Source: SZAS-103 sp038226665
GTDB taxonomy: Bacteria; Pseudomonadota; Gammaproteobacteria; Xanthomonadales; Xanthomonadaceae
Length of the DNA: 64,000 nt
Assembly (NCBI GenBank): GCA_038226665.1
Contig: JBBRQI010000006.1
Location: forward strand, 1 to 64,000
Direction of reading: 5' to 3'
Position numbers and translations under genes: made by a program. Shown here piece after piece: positions 51,487-59,902 of the stretch (its first letter is position 1; every line of letters starts with the position of its first letter). A model generated the notes under the pieces. It searched no databases, had not been told where the DNA came from, and was given only the letters and a program-made list of their open reading frames with translations.

Positions 51487-53004
51487 TCAGTCGGGATAGC
51501 GCGCGTTGACTTCGAGCACGGCGTCCATGTTCGCGAACAGCAGTTCGACGATCTGCGGATCAAGATGGGAGCCGATGCCGGCGCGCATGTAGTCGATCAC
51601 TTCCTGCAGCGGCCATGCCGGCTTGTAGCAACGCGCGTGGGTCAATGCATCGAACACATCCGCGACCGCAACGATGCGCGCGTGCGGATGGATGCCCTCG
51701 GCCTTGAGGCCCTGCGGATAGCCGGTACCGTCGTAACGTTCGTGGTGCTGGTGAGCGATTGTCGCCGCGGCTTCAAGGATGGGGCGCTCGGAACCCTTCA
51801 GGATGTCGTAGCCGATGGTCGGGTGTTGACGCATCACCTTCCACTGCTCGGCGTCGAGCTTGTCGGGCTTGAGCAGGATCGCGTCGGGGATCGCGACCTT
51901 GCCGATGTCGTGCATCGGCGCCGCGCGGCGCACGAGATCCGCTTCGTTTTCGTCGTAGCCAAGCGCGAGGCACAGCAGGTAACTGACTTCGGACATGCGC
52001 CGCACGTGGTTGCCGGTTTCGGACGAGCGCGACTCGACGACATTGCCGAGCTTGTTGATGAGCTCGGCCTGGGTATCGAAGATTTCCCGGTTGAGCAGCA
52101 GGTTCTCGAACGCGAGCGAAACATGGGTCGAAAAGATGTCGATCAGGCGCATGTCGAGCTCGTCGACCTCGCTCACGCCATTGAGGTAGAGCAACGACGC
52201 CGCGACATGCCGCGACGGGAAATAGCCGACGAAGCAGCCATCCGCAAGAATGTGCTGGCGCGCGTTCTCGGCTTTCTGCAATGCATGGACGATATCCGGC
52301 ACGATGTCGCCGTGTTCGTCCACGCAATCGCCGACGCTCGCGAGCACCTCGTAACGCGCTTTCGAATGCAACGCGCTGAGCCGCACCAGGACGCCGCGAT
52401 CCTCCAGATGCAGCAACGAGGCGACCTGTTGTAGCAAGCCGCTGGCGAAATCGCGCATCGAACGTTGTTCGAGCACGCGCGCCGAAGCGGCGATGACGAC
52501 CTCCAGCCCGATCCGGAAACGCTCTTCGTGCCGGCGCGCTTCGTCGATCCGCATGATGTCGCGATAGGCGCGCAGCGCCGAGAACACGGTCGTGAAGAGT
52601 TTCTTGCGGTCGAGCTCGGTTTTTTCCTTGTAGTCGTTGATGTCGTATTCGACGATGACACGTTCTTCAGGAGCTTGGCCGGGCTGGCCGGTGCGCAGGA
52701 CGATCCGGGTGAAATGGTTGTTGAGATCCTGGCGCATCCAGCGCGCGAGTTCGAGGCCGGCGGTCTCGTTCTCCATGACCACGTCGACGATCGCCAAGGC
52801 GATGTCGGGCTCGTTCTGCAGGAAGGCGCGCGCCTGTTCCGCGCTGTACGCATGCAGAAACTCGAGCCGACGGCCATCGAGCTCGAAACGCGACAGCGCG
52901 AGCTTGGTGATGGTATGCACATCGGGTTCGTCATCGACCAGCAGAACCCGCCAGCATGCGGCGACGGAGGTGGCAGCAACGGGTGCATCTTCCTTGGCGA
53001 ACAT
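51487..53004 (-). CDS. Response regulator with REC, DUF3369 and HD-GYP domains (c-di-GMP phosphodiesterase)
   Basis: 505 residues from the ATG at 53004. REC (~15-150): LLVDDEPDVH acidic pair, phospho-acceptor in AIVDVVME. The middle (~160-310) is a DUF3369-like GAF-type linker. The HD-GYP domain (~320-500) has APMHDIGKVAIPD and HHERYDGTGYPQG, complete for c-di-GMP hydrolysis. The kinase partner is not adjacent. By lowering c-di-GMP it could free the Clp-type regulator at 21.4 kb to bind DNA, as RpfG does in Xanthomonas, though RpfG lacks the DUF3369 linker. Confidence 0.93.
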   Translation of the reverse strand: MFAKEDAPVAATSVAACWRVLLVDDEPDVHTITKLALSRFELDGRRLEFLHAYSAEQARAFLQNEPDIALAIVDVVMENETAGLELARWMRQDLNNHFTRIVLRTGQPGQAPEERVIVEYDINDYKEKTELDRKKLFTTVFSALRAYRDIMRIDEARRHEERFRIGLEVVIAASARVLEQRSMRDFASGLLQQVASLLHLEDRGVLVRLSALHSKARYEVLASVGDCVDEHGDIVPDIVHALQKAENARQHILADGCFVGYFPSRHVAASLLYLNGVSEVDELDMRLIDIFSTHVSLAFENLLLNREIFDTQAELINKLGNVVESRSSETGNHVRRMSEVSYLLCLALGYDENEADLVRRAAPMHDIGKVAIPDAILLKPDKLDAEQWKVMRQHPTIGYDILKGSERPILEAAATIAHQHHERYDGTGYPQGLKAEGIHPHARIVAVADVFDALTHARCYKPAWPLQEVIDYMRAGIGSHLDPQIVELLFANMDAVLEVNARYPD

Positions 53005-53135
53005 ACGGTTCCCACCGTCTTGTCGAATACGATTCCCCGAGACGCGAAGCACGCATCCCACGCACAGACTACACCCGCATCGGGATGGCGAAACTGTGAC
53101 CTGTCGTCAGGTTTGCGATGGCCAACTCGAACACA

Positions 53136-53819
53136 TCAATCCGCCTTGAAGCCCACCTTGCGATGGGTGCCGTCGCAGAAGGGCTTGTTCTGCGAATTGC
53201 CGCAGCGGCACAACCAGGTTTTCTGCAAGCGGTCGATGGTGCGGCCGGTTCCGCAGCAGATTTCCAGGTTGCCTTCGACCAGCAACGGGCCGTCTTTCTG
53301 CGGCGATACCGTCAGCACGCCATCGCGTGCGGCGAGCGGTTGCGATTGCTTGCTTGGCGGCTCGCCGGTCGCGGCGAAGCCGACATCATGGTGCGCATTG
53401 TCGCACCAGGGTTTGTTTTTCGATGCGCCGCACCGACACAACGTCGCGCGCAGATGGGTTGCGTCCATTGCGCCTTCGGTACCCATCACGCGCAGATCAG
53501 CGTGGAACGCGAGCGGCCCGTTCTCGCGCACGCGCACCACATTTGCCGGAGGCAACGGTTCGCCGGGCTGGCCATCGTTGCGCACATAGGTGATCGCGCC
53601 GGACGGACACGCTTGCGCGACCAGCGCAACGTCTTCGGCACTCGCGGCATCAGGTTTGATCCACGGGCCTTCGACATTCGCCAGGAACACGCCGGGTTGG
53701 CCGAGCACGCAATGCCGCGAGTGGATGCAGCGATGCGCTTCGAAGCGAATGGTCGCATCACGGCCAACGACTTCCTCGACGCCTGGCGACGCGGCGGGCT
53801 GGTTGGCTGGCTCGGTCAT
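53136..53819 (-). CDS. Ferredoxin-like plus double CDGSH iron-sulfur protein
   Basis: 227 residues from the ATG at 53819. The N-terminal Fer4_19-like domain has HRCIHSRHCVLGQPGVF and AQACPSGAITY, a divergent cluster site. Two CDGSH domains follow: CRCGASKNKPWCDNAH (first, with DNAHH) and CRCGNSQNKPFCDGTH (second, canonical). Each should bind a 2Fe-2S cluster through three Cys and one His. A (Fe4)-(CDGSH)2 arrangement is known in bacteria, but function is unclear (electron or cluster transfer, redox sensing). Cytoplasmic. Confidence 0.9.
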   Translation of the reverse strand: MTEPANQPAASPGVEEVVGRDATIRFEAHRCIHSRHCVLGQPGVFLANVEGPWIKPDAASAEDVALVAQACPSGAITYVRNDGQPGEPLPPANVVRVRENGPLAFHADLRVMGTEGAMDATHLRATLCRCGASKNKPWCDNAHHDVGFAATGEPPSKQSQPLAARDGVLTVSPQKDGPLLVEGNLEICCGTGRTIDRLQKTWLCRCGNSQNKPFCDGTHRKVGFKAD

Positions 53820-53853
53820 GCGGATTTTCCAGCGCAAAGCCAATGCAGCGCGA

Positions 53854-54393
53854 TCAATGCCATTCAAACAGGCTCCATTGCACCGGCACGACCTGGTTGT
53901 TGGTGACATCGCTGCGGTTGATGCGGCCGTCGCCGTTTCTGTCGTTCAACTCGAACGCCTTGGCATGCGCCGGTTGCACCCTGACCTTGGTCAGCTGACC
54001 GCCGTGGCGGTATTCCTCGATATGGTCGCCGTTGGATGCTGTGTACTTCCGCACGCTGTAGCCGTCCGCGCTTTGGTTTTGATCGACTTGCTTCGGTGGT
54101 GGATGGAATGCATCGTCGGTGGGCAGCTTGGGAAGATTGGACGGGTCGCCGTCGGACTTCATGTGATCGTTGGCTGCGGGATTTGTCACGGGTTTCGATC
54201 GCGCGGACTCGGCAGGCAGCGGTGCCAGTCGCGGATCGTCCGGCTTGATCGATTCGGCAGTCGCAGGCTGGCCCGGATCGTCCATAGACGGCGGCGGCGG
54301 CGCGACCGCAGGCGCAGGGTCCGCTGCGAATGCGACGGATGCACCAGTCGCCAGCAGCAGTCCGATCAGCAATCCATTGCATTGCGCGCGCAT
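53854..54393 (-). CDS. Secreted DUF2782-like protein with one EF-hand loop
   Basis: 179 residues. Signal peptide to VAFAA (~23), a long Pro/Ala/Asp-rich linker, then YSVRKYTASNGDHIEEYRHGGQLTKVRVQP, the DUF2782 pattern I recall from genes next to polA in gammaproteobacteria. Near the C-terminus DRNGDGRINRSD fits the 12-residue Ca-binding EF-hand loop (D-x-N-x-D-G-x-I-xxx-D). The gene diverges from polA with 150 bp between the starts. Periplasmic; role unknown. Confidence 0.82.
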   Translation of the reverse strand: MRAQCNGLLIGLLLATGASVAFAADPAPAVAPPPPSMDDPGQPATAESIKPDDPRLAPLPAESARSKPVTNPAANDHMKSDGDPSNLPKLPTDDAFHPPPKQVDQNQSADGYSVRKYTASNGDHIEEYRHGGQLTKVRVQPAHAKAFELNDRNGDGRINRSDVTNNQVVPVQWSLFEWH

Positions 54394-54543
54394 GGCAATT
54401 TCTCCAGGTGGGGCTTCGATCTTCCCACCACGGCGACCGCGTGGATAGCGCCGCGACGCCGGCCGTTCAGCGAGGCGCTCGCATCGCGGGAAAGCACACG
54501 TCGCGCGCGCCTACAATGGCGTTCCGCAACTGCGAGCGCGCGC

Positions 54544-57357
54544 ATGCCCCGCCTGGTCCTGATCGATGGCTCGTCCTACCTGTACCGCGCGTTCCATGCG
54601 CTGCCGCCGCTGAACAACGCGCAGGGCGAACCGACCGGCGCGCTGTTCGGCGTGGTCAACATGCTGCGCGCGACGCTGAAGGACAAGCCCGACTACGCGG
54701 CGTTCGTGATGGACCACAGCGGCCCGACGTTCCGCGATGCGCTCTACGACAAGTACAAGGCCAATCGCGCGGCAATGCCCGAAGACCTGCGTGCGCAGGT
54801 CGAACCCATGTTGCTGATCGTGGAAGCGCTCGGGTTTCCAATGCTGCGCGTGGAAGGCGTCGAGGCCGACGACGTGATCGGCACGCTGGCCCTGGAAGCG
54901 CACGCAGCGGGAACCGACGTCTTGATTTCCACCAGCGACAAGGATTTTGCGCAACTGGTCCGGCCCGGCGTCGTGCTCGTCAATACGATGAGCGGGAGCC
55001 GACTGGACTCAGAGGCGAGCGTGATCGAGAAATTCGGCGTGCGGCCCGATCAGGTGATCGATCTACTCGCCCTGATGGGCGACAGCGTCGACAATATTCC
55101 AGGCGTCGACAAGGTCGGCCCGAAGACGGCGGCAAAGTGGCTCGCCGAGCATGGCTCTCTCGACAACGTCATGGCGAGTGCGCACGCGTTCGGGGGCAAG
55201 ATCGGCGAGAACCTGCGATCGGCGCTTGGGCACCTTCCGCTGAGCAGGACGTTGGCAACGATCAAAACCGATGTCGTCCTTGAGAACCCGCACCACACCC
55301 TGAAATTGCGTGACCGCGAGGTAGAGAAGCTGAGATCGTTGTACACCCGCTATGGATTCAAGGCGGCCTTGCGCGAACTCGATGGCAAGCTGGCCGAAAC
55401 GAGGACAAAAGACGACGGGACGATGCGTGGTACGGCAGCGGGACACACGCGTTCGGGCGTTGCCGAAGAGATCCTCGATCCGTCGCTCGCGATCGCCGGC
55501 GATTACGAATGCATCACCACGCGCGAACAGCTGGATGCGTGGATCGAAAAGCTTCGTTCCGCCGACCTGATCGCGTTCGACACCGAAACCGATGCGCTCG
55601 ATCCGATGCGCGCAAACCTCGTCGGCATGAGTTTCGCTGTCGAAGCCGGACGCGCTTGCTATATCCCGCTCGCGCACATGTATCCGGGCGTTCCAGAACA
55701 GATGGATCGTGCCGCCGTGCTCGACCTATTGCGCCCCGTCCTCGTAGACGCGAACAAGCCGAAAGTCGGTCAGCATGGCAAGTACGACCTGCACATATTG
55801 CGCCGGCATGGCGTAGACGTGCGCGGCTATGCGCAGGACACGATGCTCGAGTCCTTCGTCTGGAACGCGACGGCGACGCGCCACGACATGGACTCGCTCG
55901 CGCTGCGCTATCTCGATTACACCACGGTCAAGTACGCCGACGTCGCCGGCAAGGGCGCGAAGCAGATCCTGTTCTCGCAGGTCGCGCTCGACGATGCGAC
56001 ACGCTATGCCGCCGAAGACGCCGACGTGACCCTGCGCCTGCATCGGGCGCTGCATGCGAAACTCGCCACGGAACCTGCGCTGGAACGCGTGTATCGCGAG
56101 ATCGAGATGCCGCTGGTGCGGGTGCTCGAACGCATCGAAGCGAACGGCGTGCTCGTCGATGCGGCGGAACTGCGCCGACAGAGCCAAGACCTCGGCAAGC
56201 GCATGCACGCGGCGCAATTGAAGGCGCACGAGATCGCGAACCGTCCGTTCAACCTCGATTCGCCAAAACAGTTGCAGGCGATCCTGTTCGACGAACTGAA
56301 ACTCGATGCGGTGGTGAAGACGCCGACTGGCCAACCTTCGACCAACGAGGAAGCGCTGGAAGCCATCGCCGATGCGCATCCTCTGCCGCGACTGATCCTC
56401 GAATACCGTGGTCTCGCGAAATTGCGCAGCACCTACACCGAGAAGTTGCCGGATGCGATCAACCCCGACACCGGTCGCGTGCACACCAGCTATCACCAGG
56501 CCGGCGCGGCGACCGGAAGGCTCGCGTCGTCCGATCCGAACCTGCAGAACATCCCGATCCGCACCGAAGACGGCCGCCGCATCCGCAAGGCGTTCATCGC
56601 GCCACCGGGGCGCAAGATCATGGCCTGCGACTACTCGCAGATCGAGTTGCGGATCATGGCGCACCTGTCCGAAGACGCCGGATTGCTGCGCGCGTTCGAG
56701 AGTGGTCAGGACGTGCATCGCGCGACCGCAGCCGAAGTATTCGGCGCGAAATCGCCCGCAGAAGTCACCGGCGACCAGCGGCGTGCGGCGAAGGCGATCA
56801 ACTTCGGATTGATGTACGGCATGAGCGCGTTCGGTCTCGCGCGCCAGCTCGGCATCGCGCGCGGCGAAGCGCAGGATTACATCGCGCTGTATTTCGCGCG
56901 TTATCCGGGGGTGCGCGCCTACATGGATCGCACGCGTGCGCAGGCGAAGGATCAGGGTTATGTCGAGACGGTGTTCGGGCGGCGGTTGTATCTGCCCGAC
57001 ATCAACGCGCGCAACCAGGGTCTGCGCGCCGGCGCCGAGCGCGCCGCTATCAACGCGCCGATGCAGGGCACGGCGGCGGATATCATCAAGCGCGCGATGG
57101 TCACGGTCGACGAATGGCTGCGGCAGCACGCGACGTGCATGGATGCACCAGTGTCACGGGAGGCAGGATGCCGGGAGCCACCGACACGGGCGCTGATGAT
57201 CATGCAAGTGCACGACGAACTGGTTTTCGAGGTCGATACCGACTTTGTCGAAACACTGCGTTCCGGAATCGTCTCGCGCATGCAGGATGCGGCTGAGTTG
57301 CGGGTGCCGCTGGTGGTCGATACGGGCGTCGGCGACGACTGGGATCGCGCGCATTGA
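54544..57357 (+). CDS. polA: DNA polymerase I
   Basis: 937 residues from the ATG at 54544. Domains: 5' nuclease (~1-290: LVLIDGSSYLYRAFHAL, GVEADDVIGTLA, GDSVDNIPGVDKVGPKTAAKWL), 3'-5' exonuclease (~315-510, AFDTETDALDPM intact), and polymerase with motif A (DYSQIELR), motif B (RRAAKAINFGLMYGM) and motif C (MQVHDELVFEV). Between the last helix of the palm (VDEWLRQ) and motif C there are about 17 extra residues relative to E. coli, encoded by a palindromic 53-bp DNA stretch. Followed by the sX13-like sRNA. Confidence 0.98.
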   Translation: MPRLVLIDGSSYLYRAFHALPPLNNAQGEPTGALFGVVNMLRATLKDKPDYAAFVMDHSGPTFRDALYDKYKANRAAMPEDLRAQVEPMLLIVEALGFPMLRVEGVEADDVIGTLALEAHAAGTDVLISTSDKDFAQLVRPGVVLVNTMSGSRLDSEASVIEKFGVRPDQVIDLLALMGDSVDNIPGVDKVGPKTAAKWLAEHGSLDNVMASAHAFGGKIGENLRSALGHLPLSRTLATIKTDVVLENPHHTLKLRDREVEKLRSLYTRYGFKAALRELDGKLAETRTKDDGTMRGTAAGHTRSGVAEEILDPSLAIAGDYECITTREQLDAWIEKLRSADLIAFDTETDALDPMRANLVGMSFAVEAGRACYIPLAHMYPGVPEQMDRAAVLDLLRPVLVDANKPKVGQHGKYDLHILRRHGVDVRGYAQDTMLESFVWNATATRHDMDSLALRYLDYTTVKYADVAGKGAKQILFSQVALDDATRYAAEDADVTLRLHRALHAKLATEPALERVYREIEMPLVRVLERIEANGVLVDAAELRRQSQDLGKRMHAAQLKAHEIANRPFNLDSPKQLQAILFDELKLDAVVKTPTGQPSTNEEALEAIADAHPLPRLILEYRGLAKLRSTYTEKLPDAINPDTGRVHTSYHQAGAATGRLASSDPNLQNIPIRTEDGRRIRKAFIAPPGRKIMACDYSQIELRIMAHLSEDAGLLRAFESGQDVHRATAAEVFGAKSPAEVTGDQRRAAKAINFGLMYGMSAFGLARQLGIARGEAQDYIALYFARYPGVRAYMDRTRAQAKDQGYVETVFGRRLYLPDINARNQGLRAGAERAAINAPMQGTAADIIKRAMVTVDEWLRQHATCMDAPVSREAGCREPPTRALMIMQVHDELVFEVDTDFVETLRSGIVSRMQDAAELRVPLVVDTGVGDDWDRAH
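57135..57187. repeat. REP-like palindromic element inserted in polA
   Basis: Nested inverted repeats: GTGCAT-GG-ATGCAC (perfect), then GTGTC at 57151 pairing with GACAC at 57183, enclosing GGCA-GGA-TGCC. Total about 53 bp, near the 51 bp that an E. coli PolA alignment leaves unexplained. It keeps the reading frame and encodes roughly MDAPVSREAGCREPP. The segment with this structure is not expected from the protein. Confidence 0.5.
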
Positions 57358-57520
57358 ACGAATGCGGGTGCGTTCTAACGATGTCCTAACGCCTTTGTGT
57401 GCCGAAGGTCATGCTTTGCGAAGCGTGCGGCGTTTTTGGCATGAATGCATCCTGAACTCGCGCGTCAAATTGCGTTCGTCTTCACGAACTCTAAAGGTGA
57501 GTGATGGTCAACTATCTCGC

Positions 57521-57647
57521 AACGGACGCAACGTCCGTTGTCGGATGACTCTCTCCCCTGAGTGCATCCCGGAAGCCATCCTCTCCCCAAGGCCGGCTTC
57601 CACCCCTGGCCCCGCGAGTCTACCCCTGACTCGCGGGGTTTTTATTT
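57521..57647 (+). ncRNA. sX13: sX13-like C-rich small RNA
   Basis: Downstream of polA lie three consecutive stem-loops, each with a C-rich loop: GGATG-ACTC/GAGTGCATCC enclosing TCTCCCCT (57543-57570), GGAAGCC/GGCTTCC enclosing CTCTCCCC (57571-57601), and the terminator CCCCGCGAGTC/GACTCGCGGGG enclosing TACCCCT followed by TTTTTATTT (57610-57647). This architecture and the polA-downstream position match what I recall of Xanthomonas sX13, whose CCCC loops pair with G-rich ribosome sites of mRNAs. The 5' end is uncertain; a further hairpin AACGGAC/GTCCGTT at 57521-57539 may or may not be included. Confidence 0.7.
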
Positions 57648-58574
57648 GGCGCTGTCATCGAGTTCGTCCAGCCATGCCCTTGCTTGCAAGTAGTCCGCGA
57701 GACGCGCCTCGTCGCTGCCAGGATCCGGCGCATAACCAATTTCCCAGCGCACGCGTGGCGGCATGCTCATCAGGATCGATTCGGTGCGGCCACCCGATTG
57801 CAGCCCGAACAACGTTCCGCGATCCCAGACGAGGTTGAATTCGACATAGCGACCGCGCCGGTAGAGCTGGAATTCGCGTTCGCGTTCGCCATACGGCGTG
57901 TCCTTGCGACGCTCGACGATCGGCAGGTAGGCGTCGAGGAAACCGTCGCCGACCGCCTGCATGAGTCCGAATCCGCGCTCGAAGCCGCCATCGCGGAAGT
58001 CGTCGAAGAACAATCCGCCGACACCTCGCGCCTCGTTGCGATGTTTCAGGAAGAAATAGGCGTCGCACGCACGTTTGAAACGCGGGTACAACTTCGCACC
58101 GAACGGAGCGCAGGCCGCGCGCGCGGTGCGATGCCAGTGCAGCACATCCTCGTCGAACGGATAGAACGGGGTGAGGTCGAAACCGCCGCCAAACCACCAG
58201 ACCCGTTCGGCGCCTTTGGGATGCGCAGCAAAATAACGCACGTTCGCATGCGCGGTCGGCACATACGGATTGCGCGGATGCACGACCAGCGACAGCCCGA
58301 GCGCGCGCCACGGCGCACCGACGAGTTCGGGGCGATGGGCCGTCGCCGATGGCGGCAGGGTGGCGCCGCGCACGTCGGAAAAACCGACGCCGGCCTGCTC
58401 GAACACCGCGCCCTCGCGCAGCACGCGCGAATTGCCGCCGCCGCCTTCTGCGCGTTCCCAGACGTCATTGCCAAAGCGGCCATCACCATCGACGGCTTGC
58501 AGCGCCGCACAGATGCGCTGCTGCAGATCGCGCAGATAAGTTTCGACGGCGGCGATATCGGGCGCTGCGGACAT
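57642..58574 (-). CDS. hemF: Aerobic coproporphyrinogen III oxidase
   Basis: 310 residues from the ATG at 58574. Oxygen-dependent HemF: GGGGNSRVLREGAVFEQAGVGFSDVRG, HPRNPYVPTAHANVRYF (conserved His), WWFGGGFDLTPFYP, FKRACDAYFFLKHRNEARGVGGLFFDD and RRGRYVEFNLVWDRGTLFGLQSGGRTESILMSMPP. It decarboxylates two propionates in heme synthesis. The gene ends inside the T-tract of the sX13-like terminator, so the two transcripts converge and overlap by a few bases. Confidence 0.98.
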   Translation of the reverse strand: MSAAPDIAAVETYLRDLQQRICAALQAVDGDGRFGNDVWERAEGGGGNSRVLREGAVFEQAGVGFSDVRGATLPPSATAHRPELVGAPWRALGLSLVVHPRNPYVPTAHANVRYFAAHPKGAERVWWFGGGFDLTPFYPFDEDVLHWHRTARAACAPFGAKLYPRFKRACDAYFFLKHRNEARGVGGLFFDDFRDGGFERGFGLMQAVGDGFLDAYLPIVERRKDTPYGEREREFQLYRRGRYVEFNLVWDRGTLFGLQSGGRTESILMSMPPRVRWEIGYAPDPGSDEARLADYLQARAWLDELDDSAK

Positions 58575-58637
58575 GCTCTGACTCGCGGATGCAGGCTCGC
58601 ATGATAGCCGCGCGCAGGGACTGGTCGACGCGCCGGC

Positions 58638-58643
58638 TATAAT
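58638..58643 (+). promoter_or_regulatory. -10 element (TATAAT) close to the chorismatase start
   Basis: A perfect TATAAT eleven bases upstream of the GTG start. Transcription starting about seven bases past it would give a leader of only about four bases, so the mRNA may be leaderless. The -35 region is weak, suggesting activator help. Confidence 0.5.
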
Positions 58644-58653
58644 TGCAGTCATC

Positions 58654-59613
58654 GTGACGCATTCTTCAGAAGCCCCCGCCACCATCCCAGCGCAAGCAGC
58701 GGAAGCTTTCGCAACGCTGTTGCGTGTGGATTTCTCTGCGTCAACGGGCGCATCGCTGGCATTTTTGTTCGCAGGTTCCGTTGAAGCCGGCTCCAGCGAT
58801 ACCGATGCGCGCATCGCCTGCGCGTGGCTGGCCGGGCCGCGCGCACCGGAGGCCTGGCATCTTGGCGACGCCTATCGCGCCATTGCATTCGCGCAATCCG
58901 AATCAGGCAACAATCCGGCCGATGCGGCGCAAGGCATCTATGCCGACCTGATCGCCCGCGTGCGTGGCTCGTCGCATCCGTATTTGCTGCGGATCTGGAA
59001 TTACCTCGGCGACATCAATGCGGGGCATGGCGATAGCGAGCGCTACCGACGCTTCTGCGTCGGCCGCGCCGCAGCGGTGGACGCGGCATTCAACGACCCG
59101 CCGCCGGCCGCGACCGCGATCGGCCACGACGAAGGCATCGGCACCTTGCAGGTCATCGCACTCTGCGGACGTGAGCCCGGCATCGCGCTCGAGAATCCGC
59201 GACAGACTCCGGCATGGAATTATCCGCGCGACTACGGCCCGGTCGCGCCGGGCTTCTCGCGCGGCGCAGTGCTGGGCGCGCAAAGCAGTTCGCCACGCTT
59301 GCTCGCATCGGGCACAGCGAGCATCGTCGGCCACGTCTCGCAACATGCAGGCGATGTCGCCGAGCAATTGCGCGAGAGCCTGCGCAATCTCGAAGCCTTG
59401 CTCGCGGCTGGCAATGAACGTAGCGGGCGCATGTTCGCGCTCACCCGCTGCGAGGCGTTGCGCGTGTATCTGCGGCACGCAGACGACCTGACTGTCGCGC
59501 AAGCAGTGATCGCTGCATCCGGACTGCCGACCGGGCGCGTCCTTTACCTGCGCGGCGACGTGTGCCGGCGGGAGCTGGATGTGGAACTCGAGGGTGTGTT
59601 TGCAGCGCAGTGA
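58654..59613 (+). CDS. xanB2: Chorismatase of the XanB2/FkbO/Hyg5 family
   Basis: 319 residues from a GTG start at 58654. The family hallmark is YLLRIWNYLGDINAGHGDSERYRRFCVGR (~108-136), followed by TAIGHDEGIGTLQVIAL and a NPRQTPAWNYPRDYGP segment. Such enzymes split chorismate to 3- or 4-hydroxybenzoate or related dienes. In Xanthomonas XanB2 makes 3-HBA for xanthomonadin pigment and a diffusible signal and 4-HBA for ubiquinone. No aryl-polyene or pigment genes are adjacent, so the product here is inferred. Competes with TrpE for chorismate. Confidence 0.85.
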   Translation: MTHSSEAPATIPAQAAEAFATLLRVDFSASTGASLAFLFAGSVEAGSSDTDARIACAWLAGPRAPEAWHLGDAYRAIAFAQSESGNNPADAAQGIYADLIARVRGSSHPYLLRIWNYLGDINAGHGDSERYRRFCVGRAAAVDAAFNDPPPAATAIGHDEGIGTLQVIALCGREPGIALENPRQTPAWNYPRDYGPVAPGFSRGAVLGAQSSSPRLLASGTASIVGHVSQHAGDVAEQLRESLRNLEALLAAGNERSGRMFALTRCEALRVYLRHADDLTVAQAVIAASGLPTGRVLYLRGDVCRRELDVELEGVFAAQ

Positions 59614-59902
59614 GGTTTGCGTGGCTATCTCCCTGCCGTGTTCCTTTGACGGACTCGGCAGAGGTTTCGACTCGCTATCCAGGACTTCATTAGACAGTTC
59701 CAAGGTCGCTTTCGATTCGATCTCCATGACGGCTCTCGTCGAAAAATCCCCTGCGCAGCGCGATTTTTATGGCGCAGAATGCGCGTGGGAAAACTCGTCG
59801 TTTTGGCCCCGTGCGTGCGCGTGACGTGCCTGCGCAACCGCAGCCGAATGCGCGTTCGGGCGACCACTGGCGGTATTCACCGATCCAATCTCGGGAAGTG
59901 TC

